Shown here: positions 27,708-36,812 of the stretch, in pieces
How positions within the stretch are numbered: the stretch's first letter is position 1
Layout: the number at the start of each line of letters is the position of its first letter
NCBI RefSeq assembly: GCF_900156155.1
Contig: NZ_FTMD01000003.1
Span: forward strand, 186,001-250,000
DNA length: 64,000 nucleotides
DNA from: Aromatoleum tolulyticum
GTDB taxonomy: Bacteria; Pseudomonadota; Gammaproteobacteria; Burkholderiales; Rhodocyclaceae
Direction: 5' to 3'
Translations under genes and position numbers: made by a program
The notes under the pieces: model-generated
Databases searched by the model: none
The model's input: the letters and a program-made list of their open reading frames with translations, nothing else
What the model was told of the DNA's origin: nothing

Positions 27708-29375
27708 TCAAGCCTGCCCGTCGCGCAGGAGTCGCCGCAGGATCTTTCCGACGTTCGTCTTCGGCAGCTCCTCGCGGAACTCGACCAGATGCGGCACCTT
27801 GTACGCCGTCAGATTCGTACGGCAGTGCGCGACGATGTCCTCCTTCGTCAAGGCAGGATCCTTGCGCACGACGAACACCTTCACCGCCTCGCCGGTCCGT
27901 TCGTCCGGAACCCCGACGGCAGCCACCTCGAGCACCCCCGGATGGCCGGCGATGACATCCTCGACCTCGTTCGGAAAGACGTTGAAGCCCGACACGAGAA
28001 TCATGTCCTTCTTGCGATCGACGATGCGGACGAAGCCGCGCTCGTCAATGGTCGCCACATCGCCGGTACGCAGGAAACCGTCCGCGGTGAAGGCATTGGC
28101 CGTCTCCTCCGGCCGCTGCCAGTATCCCCGCGTCACCTGCGGGCCGCGCACGCACAGTTCGCCCGGTTGCCCCAGCGGCACCTCCTCTCCATTGTCGCCA
28201 CGGATGCTGACCTCCGTCGACGAAACCGGCAGTCCGATGGAGTGATTGAACTGCGGCAAGTCGAGCGGATTGATCGTCACCGCCGGAGACGTCTCCGTCA
28301 GACCATATGCCTCCACGAGCGGGCGGCCGGTCACGCGGCGCCACTTTTCGGCCACTGCCTGCTGCACGGCCATGCCGCCGCCCAGCGTGATGTGCAGGGA
28401 CGAAAAATCGAGCTTGCTGAAGTCCTCGTTGTTCAGAAGCGCGTTGAACAGGGTGTTCACACCGGTGATCGCCGTAAACCGGTATTTCGCGAGTTCCTTG
28501 ACGAACCCCGGGATATCCCGCGGATTGGTGATCAGCACGTTCATCGCGCCGACCTTGAAAAAGGTGAGGCAGTTCGCCGTCAGCGAGAAGATGTGATACA
28601 GCGGCAATGCCGTGATGATGATCTCCCCCTCCTTTCGCAGGTAGGGCTTGATCCAGGCATGCGCTTGCTGCAGGTTTGCGATGATGTTGCCATGCGTCAG
28701 GACCGCGCCCTTCGCGACGCCGGTCGTGCCGCCGGTATATTGGAGATAGGCGACGTCATCATGACCGATCTCCACCGCCTGCAACGGATGTCGTCCGCCC
28801 GTCGCCAGCGCCTCTGAAAACCGCACGTATCCGGGAATCTTCCACGACGGCACCATCTTCTTCACGTGGCGCACGACGAAATCGACCAGCATGCCCTTCG
28901 GAAAACCGAGCAACTCGCCGAGGCTGGTCACCACCACGTTGCGCACCTGCAGGCGCTGCAGGACGTCCTCGAGCGTGCGGGCGAAATTCTCCACGATGAC
29001 GATCGTGTCCGCACCCGAATCCCCGAGCTGGTGCTCCAGTTCTCGCGCCGTGTAGAGCGGATTTACGTTTACGACCGTGTAGCCGGCACGCAATGCGCCG
29101 AACATCGCGATCGGGTACTGCAGGAGATTGGGCATCATCAGCGCCACGCGGGCCCCGCGCGGCAGCTTCAACTCCCCCTGCAGATAACCCGCGAACTGCG
29201 CCGAACGCCGGTCCAGTTCTGCATACGTGATGGTTTTGCCCATATTCACGTAGGCGATGCGGTCGGCGAACTGGCGCACCCCCCTGGAAAATACGTCGGC
29301 AAGTGACGCAAACTCGTTTACGTCGATTTCCGCGGGAATTCCGGGCGGATAGCTCTTGAGCCAGATCTTTTCCAC
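27708..29375 (-). CDS. fadD: Long-chain fatty acid--CoA ligase
   Basis: This 555-residue adenylate-forming enzyme activates fatty acids with ATP and CoA (E. coli FadD, 561). The AMP-binding motif [19 protein letters not shown] is near residue 210, AYGLTETSP near 360, and the C-terminal [19 protein letters not shown] and [15 protein letters not shown] supply the fatty-acyl signature and catalytic Lys. The GTG start at 29375 is chosen because GGAGGA lies five bases upstream and gives the usual FadD N-terminus ([18 protein letters not shown]). An upstream extension is low-complexity and rejected. Confidence 0.95.
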   Translation of the reverse strand: MEKIWLKSYPPGIPAEIDVNEFASLADVFSRGVRQFADRIAYVNMGKTITYAELDRRSAQFAGYLQGELKLPRGARVALMMPNLLQYPIAMFGALRAGYTVVNVNPLYTARELEHQLGDSGADTIVIVENFARTLEDVLQRLQVRNVVVTSLGELLGFPKGMLVDFVVRHVKKMVPSWKIPGYVRFSEALATGGRHPLQAVEIGHDDVAYLQYTGGTTGVAKGAVLTHGNIIANLQQAHAWIKPYLRKEGEIIITALPLYHIFSLTANCLTFFKVGAMNVLITNPRDIPGFVKELAKYRFTAITGVNTLFNALLNNEDFSKLDFSSLHITLGGGMAVQQAVAEKWRRVTGRPLVEAYGLTETSPAVTINPLDLPQFNHSIGLPVSSTEVSIRGDNGEEVPLGQPGELCVRGPQVTRGYWQRPEETANAFTADGFLRTGDVATIDERGFVRIVDRKKDMILVSGFNVFPNEVEDVIAGHPGVLEVAAVGVPDERTGEAVKVFVVRKDPALTKEDIVAHCRTNLTAYKVPHLVEFREELPKTNVGKILRRLLRDGQA

Positions 29376-29402
29376 AGCACTCCTCCAACAGTTGGAAATG
29401 GC

Positions 29403-29507
29403 GCCGGACCGCAACGTCCGGCGGTGCCCTCCCGAGGCAGTCCCGGCAACGCCTCGTCGGCGCCGCCGGCTTCCAGCTGCATGCCTTCGCCTCATCGGGC
29501 GAAGGTC
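29403..29507. other. Intergenic hairpins between the CBS gene and fadD
   Basis: In the 201-base gap there are two perfect inverted repeats: GCCGGAC/GTCCGGC at 29404-29422 and CCTTCGCC/GGCGAAGG near 29485-29507. They may act as a terminator for the CBS-protein gene or be in the fadD leader. No gene is seen in this gap. Confidence 0.4.
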
Positions 29508-29576
29508 GTCTTGTGCCTTGCCCCTCGCACTTCCCGGCGCGAGGATGGAACTGCGGCAGAACCGGCCTGCCTTGCC

Positions 29577-30029
29577 TCAGGCCTCTTCGCCCGGCTCCTG
29601 TGGCCAGTTCCGGATGTAATTCTTGAGCATGCGGTTCTCGAAACTTTGCTCCTCGAGTACTGCCTTGGCCACGTCGTGGAAGGAAACGACCCCGAGCAGC
29701 GTCGTCCCGTCCATCACCGGCAGATAGCGCTGCCGATGCTCCACCATGAGACGTCGCAGCTCGTCCATTTCCATGTTCGGCGATGCCGCGATGGGACCGG
29801 ACAGCATCGCCTCCTCGATCGCCATCTTCCCCCACTCGGCGCCACCCTTATGCACCGCAACCAGCACTTCGCGGAAGGTCAGCATGCCGACCATCTGGCC
29901 GTGCGAAAAGACCACGAGCGAACCGACATCCTGCTCGGTCATGATTTCGACCGCCTCGGCAAGGCTCTTGTTCGGCGCTATGGTGTAGAGCACCTTGCCC
30001 TTGATCGCAAGAATCTCGCTCACCAGCAT
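29577..30029 (-). CDS. Two-CBS-domain protein
   Basis: The 150-residue protein consists of two CBS domains, about residues 5-65 and 75-135 (EILAIKGKVLYTIAPNKSLAEAVEIM and ...AMLSGPIAASPNMEMDELRRLM). CBS pairs bind adenosine nucleotides and act as energy sensors. No fused enzyme domain is present, so the partner and the target are unknown. It is common as a stand-alone gene in betaproteobacteria. Confidence 0.9.
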   Translation of the reverse strand: MLVSEILAIKGKVLYTIAPNKSLAEAVEIMTEQDVGSLVVFSHGQMVGMLTFREVLVAVHKGGAEWGKMAIEEAMLSGPIAASPNMEMDELRRLMVEHRQRYLPVMDGTTLLGVVSFHDVAKAVLEEQSFENRMLKNYIRNWPQEPGEEA

Positions 30030-30151
30030 GCCAATCCCCTTTCCAAATTCATATCAACTGACCCAAGTGCATGATATTGCATAGTCCCGATCAGGAAAAG
30101 ACCACTCAGACGCACGATCGGACCGCCGTCAAAGGCCTCCCGCCCACGACC

Positions 30152-30475
30152 TCAGCGCTTCAGTTCGCCCAGCTTGTCCTTGCGGGCAGCCCACTCGTCG
30201 GCATCCGACAGAGGATCCTTGCGCTCGACGATCGGCTTCCATTCCTTCGCAAGCTCAGCGTTGAGGGCGATGAAATGGCGCTGGCCTTCGGGCACGTCGT
30301 CCTCGGCGTAGATGGCCTCTACCGGACATTCGGCCACGCACAGGGTGCAGTCGATGCACTCCGCTGGATCGATCACGAGAAAATTCGCACCTTCGCGGAA
30401 GCAGTCCACGGGGCACACATCCACACAGTCAGTGTATTTGCAGCGGATGCAGGCTTCTGTCACTACGTAGGCCAT
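30152..30475 (-). CDS. fdxA: 7Fe ferredoxin FdxA
   Basis: This 107-residue protein carries two iron-sulfur binding segments: [18 protein letters not shown] near residue 9 and [16 protein letters not shown] near residue 40. The spacing and the C-terminal extension fit the 3Fe-4S/4Fe-4S FdxA type (about 107 residues). It is a small cytoplasmic electron carrier; the partner is not apparent. It is transcribed divergently from trxA. Confidence 0.95.
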   Translation of the reverse strand: MAYVVTEACIRCKYTDCVDVCPVDCFREGANFLVIDPAECIDCTLCVAECPVEAIYAEDDVPEGQRHFIALNAELAKEWKPIVERKDPLSDADEWAARKDKLGELKR

Positions 30476-30618
30476 CGTCGTTCACTCCAGTTGGTCAAGC
30501 CGGCACGCGCCGCCCTGGGCGCGCCTGCTTTTTCGACAATATAGCCGAGACCTTCGCCGTTTTGACACAGGGACGGGCAAACCCCGACAGCACAGGCGGC
30601 GAAAAAAGGGCGAAATGC

Positions 30619-30646
30619 TTGACGGACGGGACGGCTTGGCATAACT
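30619..30646 (+). promoter_or_regulatory. Possible trxA promoter
   Basis: TTGACG at 30619-30624 and CATAAC/ATAACT at 30640-30646 give a sigma70-like -35/-10 pair with a spacer of about 15-16 bases, some 105 bases before the trxA start. Confidence 0.4.
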
Positions 30647-30751
30647 TTTCCCGACACTCTGAAGTGGCAGGCCTCTCCTGCCACTGTCTCCGAGGGCCGT
30701 ACCGGCCCGACTCCCAATCCGAAAGACAGCAAGACCTTGATGCGAGGAATC

Positions 30752-31078
30752 ATGAGCGAGCACATCCATTACGTCACCGACGGCAACTTCGAGGCCGAGG
30801 TGCTCCAGGCACAAACCCCGGTGCTGGTCGATTACTGGGCCGAATGGTGCGGTCCGTGCAAGATGATCGCCCCGATCCTCGACGACATCGCCAAGGAATA
30901 TGCGGGCAAGCTCAAGGTCGCCAAGCTGAACATCGATGAAAACCAGGAAACCCCGGCCAAGTTCGGCATTCGCGGCATTCCGACGCTGATGCTGTTCAAG
31001 GGCGGCAACGTCGAGGCCACCAAGGTCGGCGCGCTTTCCAAGTCGCAACTCACCGCCTTCATTGACAGCAATCTCTGA
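30752..31078 (+). CDS. trxA: Thioredoxin 1
   Basis: This 108-residue protein has the thioredoxin active site [10 protein letters not shown] at about residue 31 and the cis-Pro motif [11 protein letters not shown]. It is the general cytoplasmic disulfide reductant, reduced by TrxB (a trxB gene lies at 62.5 kb in this window). The start at 30752 ([11 protein letters not shown]) is preferred over upstream ATGs because GAGG lies just before it and the N-terminus is typical. It precedes rho, as trxA does in E. coli. Confidence 0.97.
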   Translation: MSEHIHYVTDGNFEAEVLQAQTPVLVDYWAEWCGPCKMIAPILDDIAKEYAGKLKVAKLNIDENQETPAKFGIRGIPTLMLFKGGNVEATKVGALSKSQLTAFIDSNL

Positions 31079-31211
31079 CCGGGGCTAAAGTCCAGCCCTG
31101 CCTGCGCGGCGCCCCCCGCTCCCGAAGCCGGCCTTCCGGCGCCGCAGCAGTACCTTCCGTAGCATCCCCCTCACCGGTTTCATCCATCTGCGCCCCGTCG
31201 CGCCCTTCGCC

Positions 31212-32471
31212 ATGCATTTATCGGAGCTCAAGTCCCTCCACGTCAGCCAATTGCTCGAAATGGCGGTCGCCAACGAAATCGAAGGCGCAAACCGCCTGCG
31301 CAAGCAGGAACTGGTATTTGCCCTGCTCAAGAACAGGGCCAAGAAGGGGGAACCCATATACGGTGACGGGGCGCTCGAAGTCCTCCCCGACGGCTTCGGC
31401 TTTCTGCGTTCGCCGGACATCTCCTACCTCGCCGGCACCGACGACATCTATGTCTCGCCGTCACAGATCCGCCGCTTCAACCTGCACACCGGCGATACCA
31501 TCGAGGGCGAGATCCGCACCCCGAAGGACGGCGAGCGCTACTTCGCCCTCGTCAAGCTCGACAAGATCAACGGCGAACCGCCCGAGAACTGCAAGCACAA
31601 GATCCTGTTCGAGAACCTGACTCCGCTGCACCCGAACGAATGCCTCAAGCTCGAGCGAGACATTCGTGGCGAGGAGAACATCACGAGCCGGATCATCGAC
31701 ATGATCGCGCCGATCGGCAAGGGCCAGCGGGGCCTCCTGGTCGCTCCGCCGAAGAGCGGCAAGACCGTGATGCTGCAGCACATCGCCCACGCCATCTCGG
31801 CCAACCACCCGGACGTCGCCCTCATTGTCCTTCTGATCGACGAGCGCCCCGAAGAAGTCACCGAAATGCAGCGCTCGGTCAAAGGCGAGGTGGTGGCATC
31901 CACCTTCGACGAACCCGCTTCGCGCCATGTGCAGGTCGCCGAGATGGTCATTGAAAAGGCCAAGCGACTCACCGAACACAAGAAGGACGTCGTAATCCTG
32001 CTCGATTCGCTCACGCGCCTCGCGCGGGCCTACAACACCGTGGTACCGGCCTCCGGCAAGGTGCTCACCGGCGGCGTCGACGCCAACGCCCTGCAGAAGC
32101 CCAAGCGTTTCTTCGGCGCGGCGCGGAATATCGAGGAAGGTGGCTCGCTGACCATCATCGCGACAGCCCTGATCGACACCGGAAGCCGGATGGACGAGGT
32201 GATCTATGAGGAATTCAAGGGTACCGGCAACATGGAATTGCACCTCGATCGCCGCATGGCCGAGAAGCGCGTGTATCCGGCCATCAACGTCAACCGCTCC
32301 GGGACTCGTCGCGAAGAGCTGCTCATGAAGGCGGACGTGCTGCAGAAGGTTTGGGTGTTGCGCAAGCTGCTGTACGGCATGGATGACATCGATGCGATGG
32401 AATTCCTGATGGACAAGGTCAAGGCAACCAAGAGCAATGCGGAGTTCTTCGACGCGATGCGCCGCGGCTGA
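31212..32471 (+). CDS. rho: Transcription termination factor Rho
   Basis: Rho is the hexameric RNA helicase that ends transcription. The 419-residue product starts [18 protein letters not shown], has the RNA-binding OSB fold ([17 protein letters not shown]), the Walker A motif [14 protein letters not shown] near residue 175, Walker [14 protein letters not shown], and the R-loop region near [17 protein letters not shown]. No Shine-Dalgarno sequence is seen before the ATG. E. coli rho is autoregulated by premature termination; the 133-base leader here is GC-rich but shows no clear regulator. Confidence 0.98.
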   Translation: MHLSELKSLHVSQLLEMAVANEIEGANRLRKQELVFALLKNRAKKGEPIYGDGALEVLPDGFGFLRSPDISYLAGTDDIYVSPSQIRRFNLHTGDTIEGEIRTPKDGERYFALVKLDKINGEPPENCKHKILFENLTPLHPNECLKLERDIRGEENITSRIIDMIAPIGKGQRGLLVAPPKSGKTVMLQHIAHAISANHPDVALIVLLIDERPEEVTEMQRSVKGEVVASTFDEPASRHVQVAEMVIEKAKRLTEHKKDVVILLDSLTRLARAYNTVVPASGKVLTGGVDANALQKPKRFFGAARNIEEGGSLTIIATALIDTGSRMDEVIYEEFKGTGNMELHLDRRMAEKRVYPAINVNRSGTRREELLMKADVLQKVWVLRKLLYGMDDIDAMEFLMDKVKATKSNAEFFDAMRRG

Positions 32472-32488
32472 TCGGAACGGCAACAAGA

Positions 32489-32517
32489 AAAAACGCCACC
32501 TCGTCGGTGGCGTTTTT
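32489..32517. terminator. Bidirectional terminator between rho and the hydroxyacyl-CoA dehydrogenase gene
   Basis: A 12-bp stem AAAAACGCCACC / GGTGGCGTTTTT with a 5-base loop lies 17 bases after the rho stop. It has A and T runs on either side, so it works for both convergent genes. Confidence 0.93.
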
Positions 32518-32561
32518 GTTTTCCCTGACCGGGACACGAGGCCACGAGGGCCGCAACGCGC

Positions 32562-33413
32562 TTACTTGTAGTCGTAGAAGCCCTTGCCCGACTTGCGCCC
32601 GAGATAGCCCGCCTCGACCATTTCGACGAGCAGCGGCGCAGGGCGGTATTTCGGATCCTTGAAACCTTCGAACAGGACCTGCATCACCGCCAGTTCGACG
32701 TCGAGCCCGATCATGTCGGCGAGGGCCAGCGGTCCGATCGGGTGATTGCATCCGAGCTTCATTGCCTCGTCGATCTCGGCGGCCGTGGCAAGCCCTTCAC
32801 CCAACGCAAATATCGCCTCGTTGATCATCGGGCACAACAGGCGATTGACGACGAAACCCGGGCTGTTGCGCACCTGGACGGGGGTCTTACCGATCGCCTT
32901 CGCGACCGTCTCGACCGCCGCATAGGTCGCATCGGACGTCTGCAGGCCACGGATCAGCTCGACCAGCGCCATCATGGGCACCGGATTGAAGAAGTGCATG
33001 CCGACGACCTTGTCCGCGCGCCGGGTCGAAGCTGCGAGCTTGGTGATCGAGATCGAGGAGGTGTTCGATGCCAGCACGGCGTCGGCTTTCACCGCTGCAT
33101 CGAGCTGCGCAAATATCTTCAGCTTCAGATCGAGGTTCTCGGTCGCCGCCTCGATCACCAGATCGCAATCCGCAAGCGCCCCGACGTCGCTGGCCGTCGC
33201 GATACGCGCAAGAGCCTCCGCTTTCTGCGCCTCGGTCATCTTCTCCTTCTTGATCAGACGATCGAAGCTCGCGGTCAGAGTGGCCAGACCACGTTGCACC
33301 GCCGCCTCCGCGACGTCCATCATCACCACGTCGAACCCGGCTACCGCAAATGCCTGGGTAATGCCGTTACCCATCGTGCCGGCGCCTACGACGCCGATCT
33401 TCGTTAGATTCAT
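32562..33413 (-). CDS. 3-hydroxybutyryl-CoA / 3-hydroxyacyl-CoA dehydrogenase
   Basis: This 283-residue enzyme interconverts 3-hydroxyacyl-CoA and 3-oxoacyl-CoA with NAD(P). The N-terminal Rossmann motif [17 protein letters not shown], the mid signature [19 protein letters not shown] with the catalytic His/Glu pair, and the C-terminal helical domain ([18 protein letters not shown]) are all intact. Length and sequence fit stand-alone Hbd/PaaH enzymes. A palindrome lies close to the likely transcription start. Confidence 0.93.
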   Translation of the reverse strand: MNLTKIGVVGAGTMGNGITQAFAVAGFDVVMMDVAEAAVQRGLATLTASFDRLIKKEKMTEAQKAEALARIATASDVGALADCDLVIEAATENLDLKLKIFAQLDAAVKADAVLASNTSSISITKLAASTRRADKVVGMHFFNPVPMMALVELIRGLQTSDATYAAVETVAKAIGKTPVQVRNSPGFVVNRLLCPMINEAIFALGEGLATAAEIDEAMKLGCNHPIGPLALADMIGLDVELAVMQVLFEGFKDPKYRPAPLLVEMVEAGYLGRKSGKGFYDYK

Positions 33414-33462
33414 TGATCCCGCTCCCTTGGTAAGTAACGCCCCGACCCATCGCTGGCCGGGA

Positions 33463-33480
33463 CCATACTGATGCGTATGG
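33463..33480. promoter_or_regulatory. Operator-like palindrome upstream of hydroxyacyl-CoA dehydrogenase
   Basis: CCATAC-N6-GTATGG lies next to TATAGT on the minus strand (33482-33487), a possible -10. A dyad at about +1 is a typical repressor site; the binding protein is unknown. Confidence 0.4.
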
Positions 33481-33597
33481 AACTATAACGCAATGTCGAG
33501 ACGTCAGCCAGCATGAGCTGTCCGCGGCGGCACCCATGACAGCACAAGCGCGCAGCTCTTCAGATGGTCCGACTTCGGGAAACGGATATGCAGGGAC

Positions 33598-33627
33598 GAA
33601 AAAAATGGGAGCCCTAAGGCTCCCATT
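33598..33627 (-). terminator. Terminator of the tRNA cluster
   Basis: A 10-bp stem AATGGGAGCC / GGCTCCCATT with loop CTAA lies just after the last tRNA-Asp and is followed on the minus strand by a run of seven T. Confidence 0.9.
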
Positions 33628-33635
33628 TCATTTGT

Positions 33636-33712
33636 TGGCGGAGTGGACGGGGCTCGAACCCGCGACCCCCGGCGTGACAGGCCGGTATTCTAACCAACTG
33701 AACTACCACTCC
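33636..33712 (-). tRNA. tRNA-Asp (GTC), copy 1
   Basis: The 77-base gene on the minus strand folds to a full cloverleaf, with acceptor GGAGTGG/CCACTCC, anticodon loop CTGTCAC (anticodon GTC) and T-arm GGGTTCGAACCCC. CCA is encoded. It is the last gene of the second transcribed trio. Confidence 0.97.
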
Positions 33713-33776
33713 GCGCTGACCAGTTGCCGGCTTTACTTGCCGACTGCAATTCGTCTGCTCGACGCCTTGCTTGATC

Positions 33777-33852
33777 TGGCGTCCCCACGGGGATTCGAAC
33801 CCCGGTTATCGCCGTGAAAGGGCGGTGTCCTAGGCCTCTAGACGATGGGGAC
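33777..33852 (-). tRNA. tRNA-Glu (TTC), copy 1
   Basis: The 76-base gene has acceptor GTCCCCA pairing with TGGGGAC, anticodon TTC in CCTTTCACGG, T-arm GGGGTTCGAATCCCC and encoded CCA. Confidence 0.97.
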
Positions 33853-33870
33853 AACGTCTTGTTGCTTCGT

Positions 33871-33946
<76 letters not shown>

Positions 33947-33959
33947 AACAGAGCTGCGC

Positions 33960-33988
33960 ATTCTAGCTTCTGGCGCTACCAACCGCAA
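33960..33988 (-). promoter_or_regulatory. Promoter of the proximal tRNA trio
   Basis: On the minus strand TTGCGG-17-TAGAAT lies just upstream of tRNA-Ala copy 1, with a GC-rich discriminator. It suggests that the trio carries its own promoter as well as being read from the upstream copy. Confidence 0.55.
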
Positions 33989-34040
33989 GCACTTTAAACC
34001 GATACTGCCAATGCATTTGGACTAACGTCTGCATTGTTGT

Positions 34041-34117
34041 TGGCGGAGTGGACGGGGCTCGAACCCGCGACCCCCGGCGTGACAGGCCGGTATTCTAACC
34101 AACTGAACTACCACTCC
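34041..34117 (-). tRNA. tRNA-Asp (GTC), copy 2
   Basis: This appears identical to the tRNA-Asp at 33636-33712 over the full 77 bases, including encoded CCA. Confidence 0.97.
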
Positions 34118-34189
34118 GCGCTGACCTCTTGCCCGGCCTTACAGACCGGCTTGCGAGCCGCCATTATAACTCAACGCCTCGCTGCATAC

Positions 34190-34265
34190 TGGCGTCCCCA
34201 CGGGGATTCGAACCCCGGTTATCGCCGTGAAAGGGCGGTGTCCTAGGCCTCTAGACGATGGGGAC
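34190..34265 (-). tRNA. tRNA-Glu (TTC), copy 2
   Basis: This appears identical to the tRNA-Glu at 33777-33852 over its 76 bases, with CCA encoded. Confidence 0.97.
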
Positions 34266-34280
34266 TGCAATTCTTTCGAC

Positions 34281-34356
<76 letters not shown>

Positions 34357-34374
34357 GACGGCGAAAGAGCGCGC

Positions 34375-34403
34375 ATTATAGGGTGCCACCCCGAGGCTGT
34401 AAA
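34375..34403 (-). promoter_or_regulatory. Main promoter of the tRNA cluster
   Basis: On the minus strand TTTACA-17-TATAAT lies 19 bases before the first tRNA-Ala. The GC-rich stretch GCGCGCTC right after the -10 is the discriminator type expected of stringently controlled stable-RNA promoters. Confidence 0.8.
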
Positions 34404-34428
34404 CCCCGAACTTTCACTTTTTTCGAAA

Positions 34429-35835
34429 TCAGACGACTTTCCCGGGATTCATCAGCCCGTGCGGATCGAGAGCCCGTTTCACGGTCCACATCAGGTCGAG
34501 TTCGACGTCGGACTTGTAGCGGGCGTTCTCGTCGCGTTTCAATTGGCCAATGCCATGCTCGGCCGAGATCGAACCGTTCAGTGCGGCAACGAGGTCATGA
34601 ACGATGCGATTGACCTCGCCCGTTCGGGCCACGAACCCGGCATTGTCGAAGGCGCCTGGCATGGACAGGTTGTAGTGCAGGTTCCCGTCGCCGATGTGAC
34701 CGAACGCGACGATGCGCACATCAGGCCACATCGCCGTCAGCGCCGCCCGCGCCCGCTGCAGGAATTCGGGGATGCGGCTGACAGGCACGGAAATGTCGTG
34801 CTTGATGCTGACCCCTTCGATCTTTTGCGCCTCGGAGATGTTCTCGCGCAAGGACCACAGGGCCCGCGCTTGACCGAGACTGGACGCGACGGCGCCATCG
34901 ACCGCCAGACCGGTTTCGATCGCGCCGGCGATCGCGCGCTCGAGCATGTCATCCAGCGCCGCACCATCGAGTGCGTCGGCGACTTCGACGAGCACATGCC
35001 AGTCGTGAGCCCCCGCAAGCGGCGCGCGCATCGCGGGAATGTGGCGCAGCACGAGCTCTAGAGCGGGTCGGCCGACGAGTTCGAACGCATTGACGCGCTC
35101 CCCGCAGCGATCGCGCAGCAGGGCCAACAGGGCGACTGCAGCCTGCGGGTCGGGAACGGCAACCCAAGCGGTCGCGCTTGAGCGCGGACGCGGAAACAGC
35201 TTGAGGGCCGCTGCGGTGACGATACCCAGAGTTCCCTCGGCACCGATGAAGAGCTGCTTGAGATCGTAACCGGTGTTGTCCTTGCGTAAGGCACGCAACC
35301 CGTCCCAGATGCGCCCGTCAGGAAGCACGACCTCGACGCCGAGCACCAGCTCGCGCATGTTCCCGTAACGCAAGACCTGCACGCCACCGGCGTTCGTCGA
35401 GATGTTGCCGCCGACGAGGCAGCTTCCCTCCGACGCGAGCGAGAGCGGAAACAGCCGGCTGGCCGCCTCGGCGGCTTGCTGGACCGCCGCTAGCGTGCAC
35501 CCCGCTTCCGCGACGAGCGCATTGTTCGCGCCATCAACCGCCCGTATGCGGTTCATGCGTGCCATGCTGATCACGACCGACTCACCATCGGCAAGCGGCG
35601 TCGCCCCGCCACACAACCCCGTGTTGCCCCCCTGCGGCACCATCGGAACTCTCGCGGACGCGCAGATGCGCACGACGTCTGCGGTTTCCCGGGTGTTACC
35701 GGGCTTTACGACAGCGATCGCGCGGCCGGTGTAACGTCCGCGCCAGTCCGTGAGATAAGGAACCATGGCCGCCGCATCGTGAATCACGTGCGACATTCCT
35801 ACAGCCCCGGCCAGCGCCCCGACCACGTCGTTCAT
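34429..35835 (-). CDS. FAD-linked oxidase (GlcD / D-lactate dehydrogenase-like)
   Basis: This 468-residue flavoprotein has an N-terminal FAD-binding PCMH domain (VPQGGNTGLCGGATPLADG; EGSCLVGGNISTNAGG) and a C-terminal FAD-oxidase cap with HIGDGNLHYN and ISAEHGIGQLKR, the metal-binding His motifs of the D-2-hydroxyacid dehydrogenase/GlcD group. It is likely a D-2-hydroxyacid dehydrogenase; the exact substrate (glycolate, D-lactate or D-2-hydroxyglutarate) is unresolved. No glcE/glcF genes follow, so a stand-alone enzyme is favoured. Its start overlaps the stop of the preceding patatin-like gene by 4 bases. Confidence 0.87.
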   Translation of the reverse strand: MNDVVGALAGAVGMSHVIHDAAAMVPYLTDWRGRYTGRAIAVVKPGNTRETADVVRICASARVPMVPQGGNTGLCGGATPLADGESVVISMARMNRIRAVDGANNALVAEAGCTLAAVQQAAEAASRLFPLSLASEGSCLVGGNISTNAGGVQVLRYGNMRELVLGVEVVLPDGRIWDGLRALRKDNTGYDLKQLFIGAEGTLGIVTAAALKLFPRPRSSATAWVAVPDPQAAVALLALLRDRCGERVNAFELVGRPALELVLRHIPAMRAPLAGAHDWHVLVEVADALDGAALDDMLERAIAGAIETGLAVDGAVASSLGQARALWSLRENISEAQKIEGVSIKHDISVPVSRIPEFLQRARAALTAMWPDVRIVAFGHIGDGNLHYNLSMPGAFDNAGFVARTGEVNRIVHDLVAALNGSISAEHGIGQLKRDENARYKSDVELDLMWTVKRALDPHGLMNPGKVV

Positions 35836-36797
35836 ACCGCATCTCCCGCAACCGTACGCCCGAGCACGTAGCGCAGAGCCGGCAACATGCCCGTGACCGC
35901 GGCCTCACCTTCCGCGATCGCCTCACGGGCACGGTGGAAGTCCATCGTGCCGATGTGCGCGAGCCTTGGAGAAATCTGCACCTCGGCGGGCTCGCCCGCC
36001 AGGCGGCTGCGTGCGATGCGCACCTGCATGATGTTGATGCTGGAGGTGAGCACGGTCATCAGGGACGGGAGCGATGCGTCGGCACCGGCCGCCTGGACGG
36101 CGCGTCCATTGCCGTTTCCGTTCGTCGGGAGGCCGAGACGCGCAAAGAGGCGCTCCGTCCAGCCCTCGGAGGTCTCTTCGACCTGCTCGACCGGCGTGGC
36201 ACGCCACGCCTTGCCGATCATGTCCGAACCCAGATCGACCGCGATCACCACGTCGGCCCCCATCGCACGACATAGCGACACGGGCACGGGATTCACGAGC
36301 CCGCCATCGACGAGAAGACGGCCGTCGCGCACGATGGGCGTGAATAGTCCGGGCAGAGCGATCGACGCCCGCACGGCCTGCGCGACGCTACCCTCGCGCA
36401 GCCAGATCTCGCGTCCCGTCTCGAGCTCGGTCGCAACGCAAGCGAAACTGCGGTCGAGCTGCGAGAAATCGCGGTCGACGAAGTTGCGTTCGAAGAACTG
36501 GATGAGTTTCTCGCCCTTGATGAGGCCGCCGCGCAGGCTCACGTCGAGCAGGGAGACCACATCCTGCCACTTGAGCGCCTCGGCCCACTGAGTGAGCTTA
36601 TCGAGGTCGCCCGATGCCATGGCGGCACCGACGAAGGCGCCGATGGAACAGCCGCAGATGATCTGCGGCTCGATCCCCTCGCGGGCAAGTACGCGCAGCA
36701 CTCCGAGGTGGGCCCAGCCGCGTGCCGCGCCGCTGCCGAGCGCCAATCCGATGACGGGGCCGGACTTGCCAGGATTCTGCGGCGTCGGCTCGAACAT
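35832..36797 (-). CDS. Patatin-like phospholipase family protein (RssA-like)
   Basis: The 321-residue protein has the patatin core: the oxyanion loop GLALGSGAARGWAHLGVL, the nucleophile motif CGCSIGAFVGAAM (GxSxG) and the catalytic Asp in LLVDGGLVNPVP. This Ser-Asp dyad marks an active lipid acyl hydrolase of the RssA/NTE type. The substrate and physiological role are unknown. It is coupled to the downstream oxidase gene. Confidence 0.9.
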   Translation of the reverse strand: MFEPTPQNPGKSGPVIGLALGSGAARGWAHLGVLRVLAREGIEPQIICGCSIGAFVGAAMASGDLDKLTQWAEALKWQDVVSLLDVSLRGGLIKGEKLIQFFERNFVDRDFSQLDRSFACVATELETGREIWLREGSVAQAVRASIALPGLFTPIVRDGRLLVDGGLVNPVPVSLCRAMGADVVIAVDLGSDMIGKAWRATPVEQVEETSEGWTERLFARLGLPTNGNGNGRAVQAAGADASLPSLMTVLTSSINIMQVRIARSRLAGEPAEVQISPRLAHIGTMDFHRAREAIAEGEAAVTGMLPALRYVLGRTVAGDAV

Positions 36798-36812
36798 CGG
36801 CTAGGCGCCTTG

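Noticed and set aside
25852-28245. 797-residue reading frame on the plus strand
   Set aside because: Antisense to ilvB and part of fadD and crosses the attenuator; no domains.
33579-33817. Short plus-strand reading frames within the tRNA cluster (also 34034-34246 and 34258-35061)
   Set aside because: They read the tRNA genes in antisense; such 'ATPGVTGRYSNQLNYHS' peptides are a known artefact of tRNA-Asp genes.
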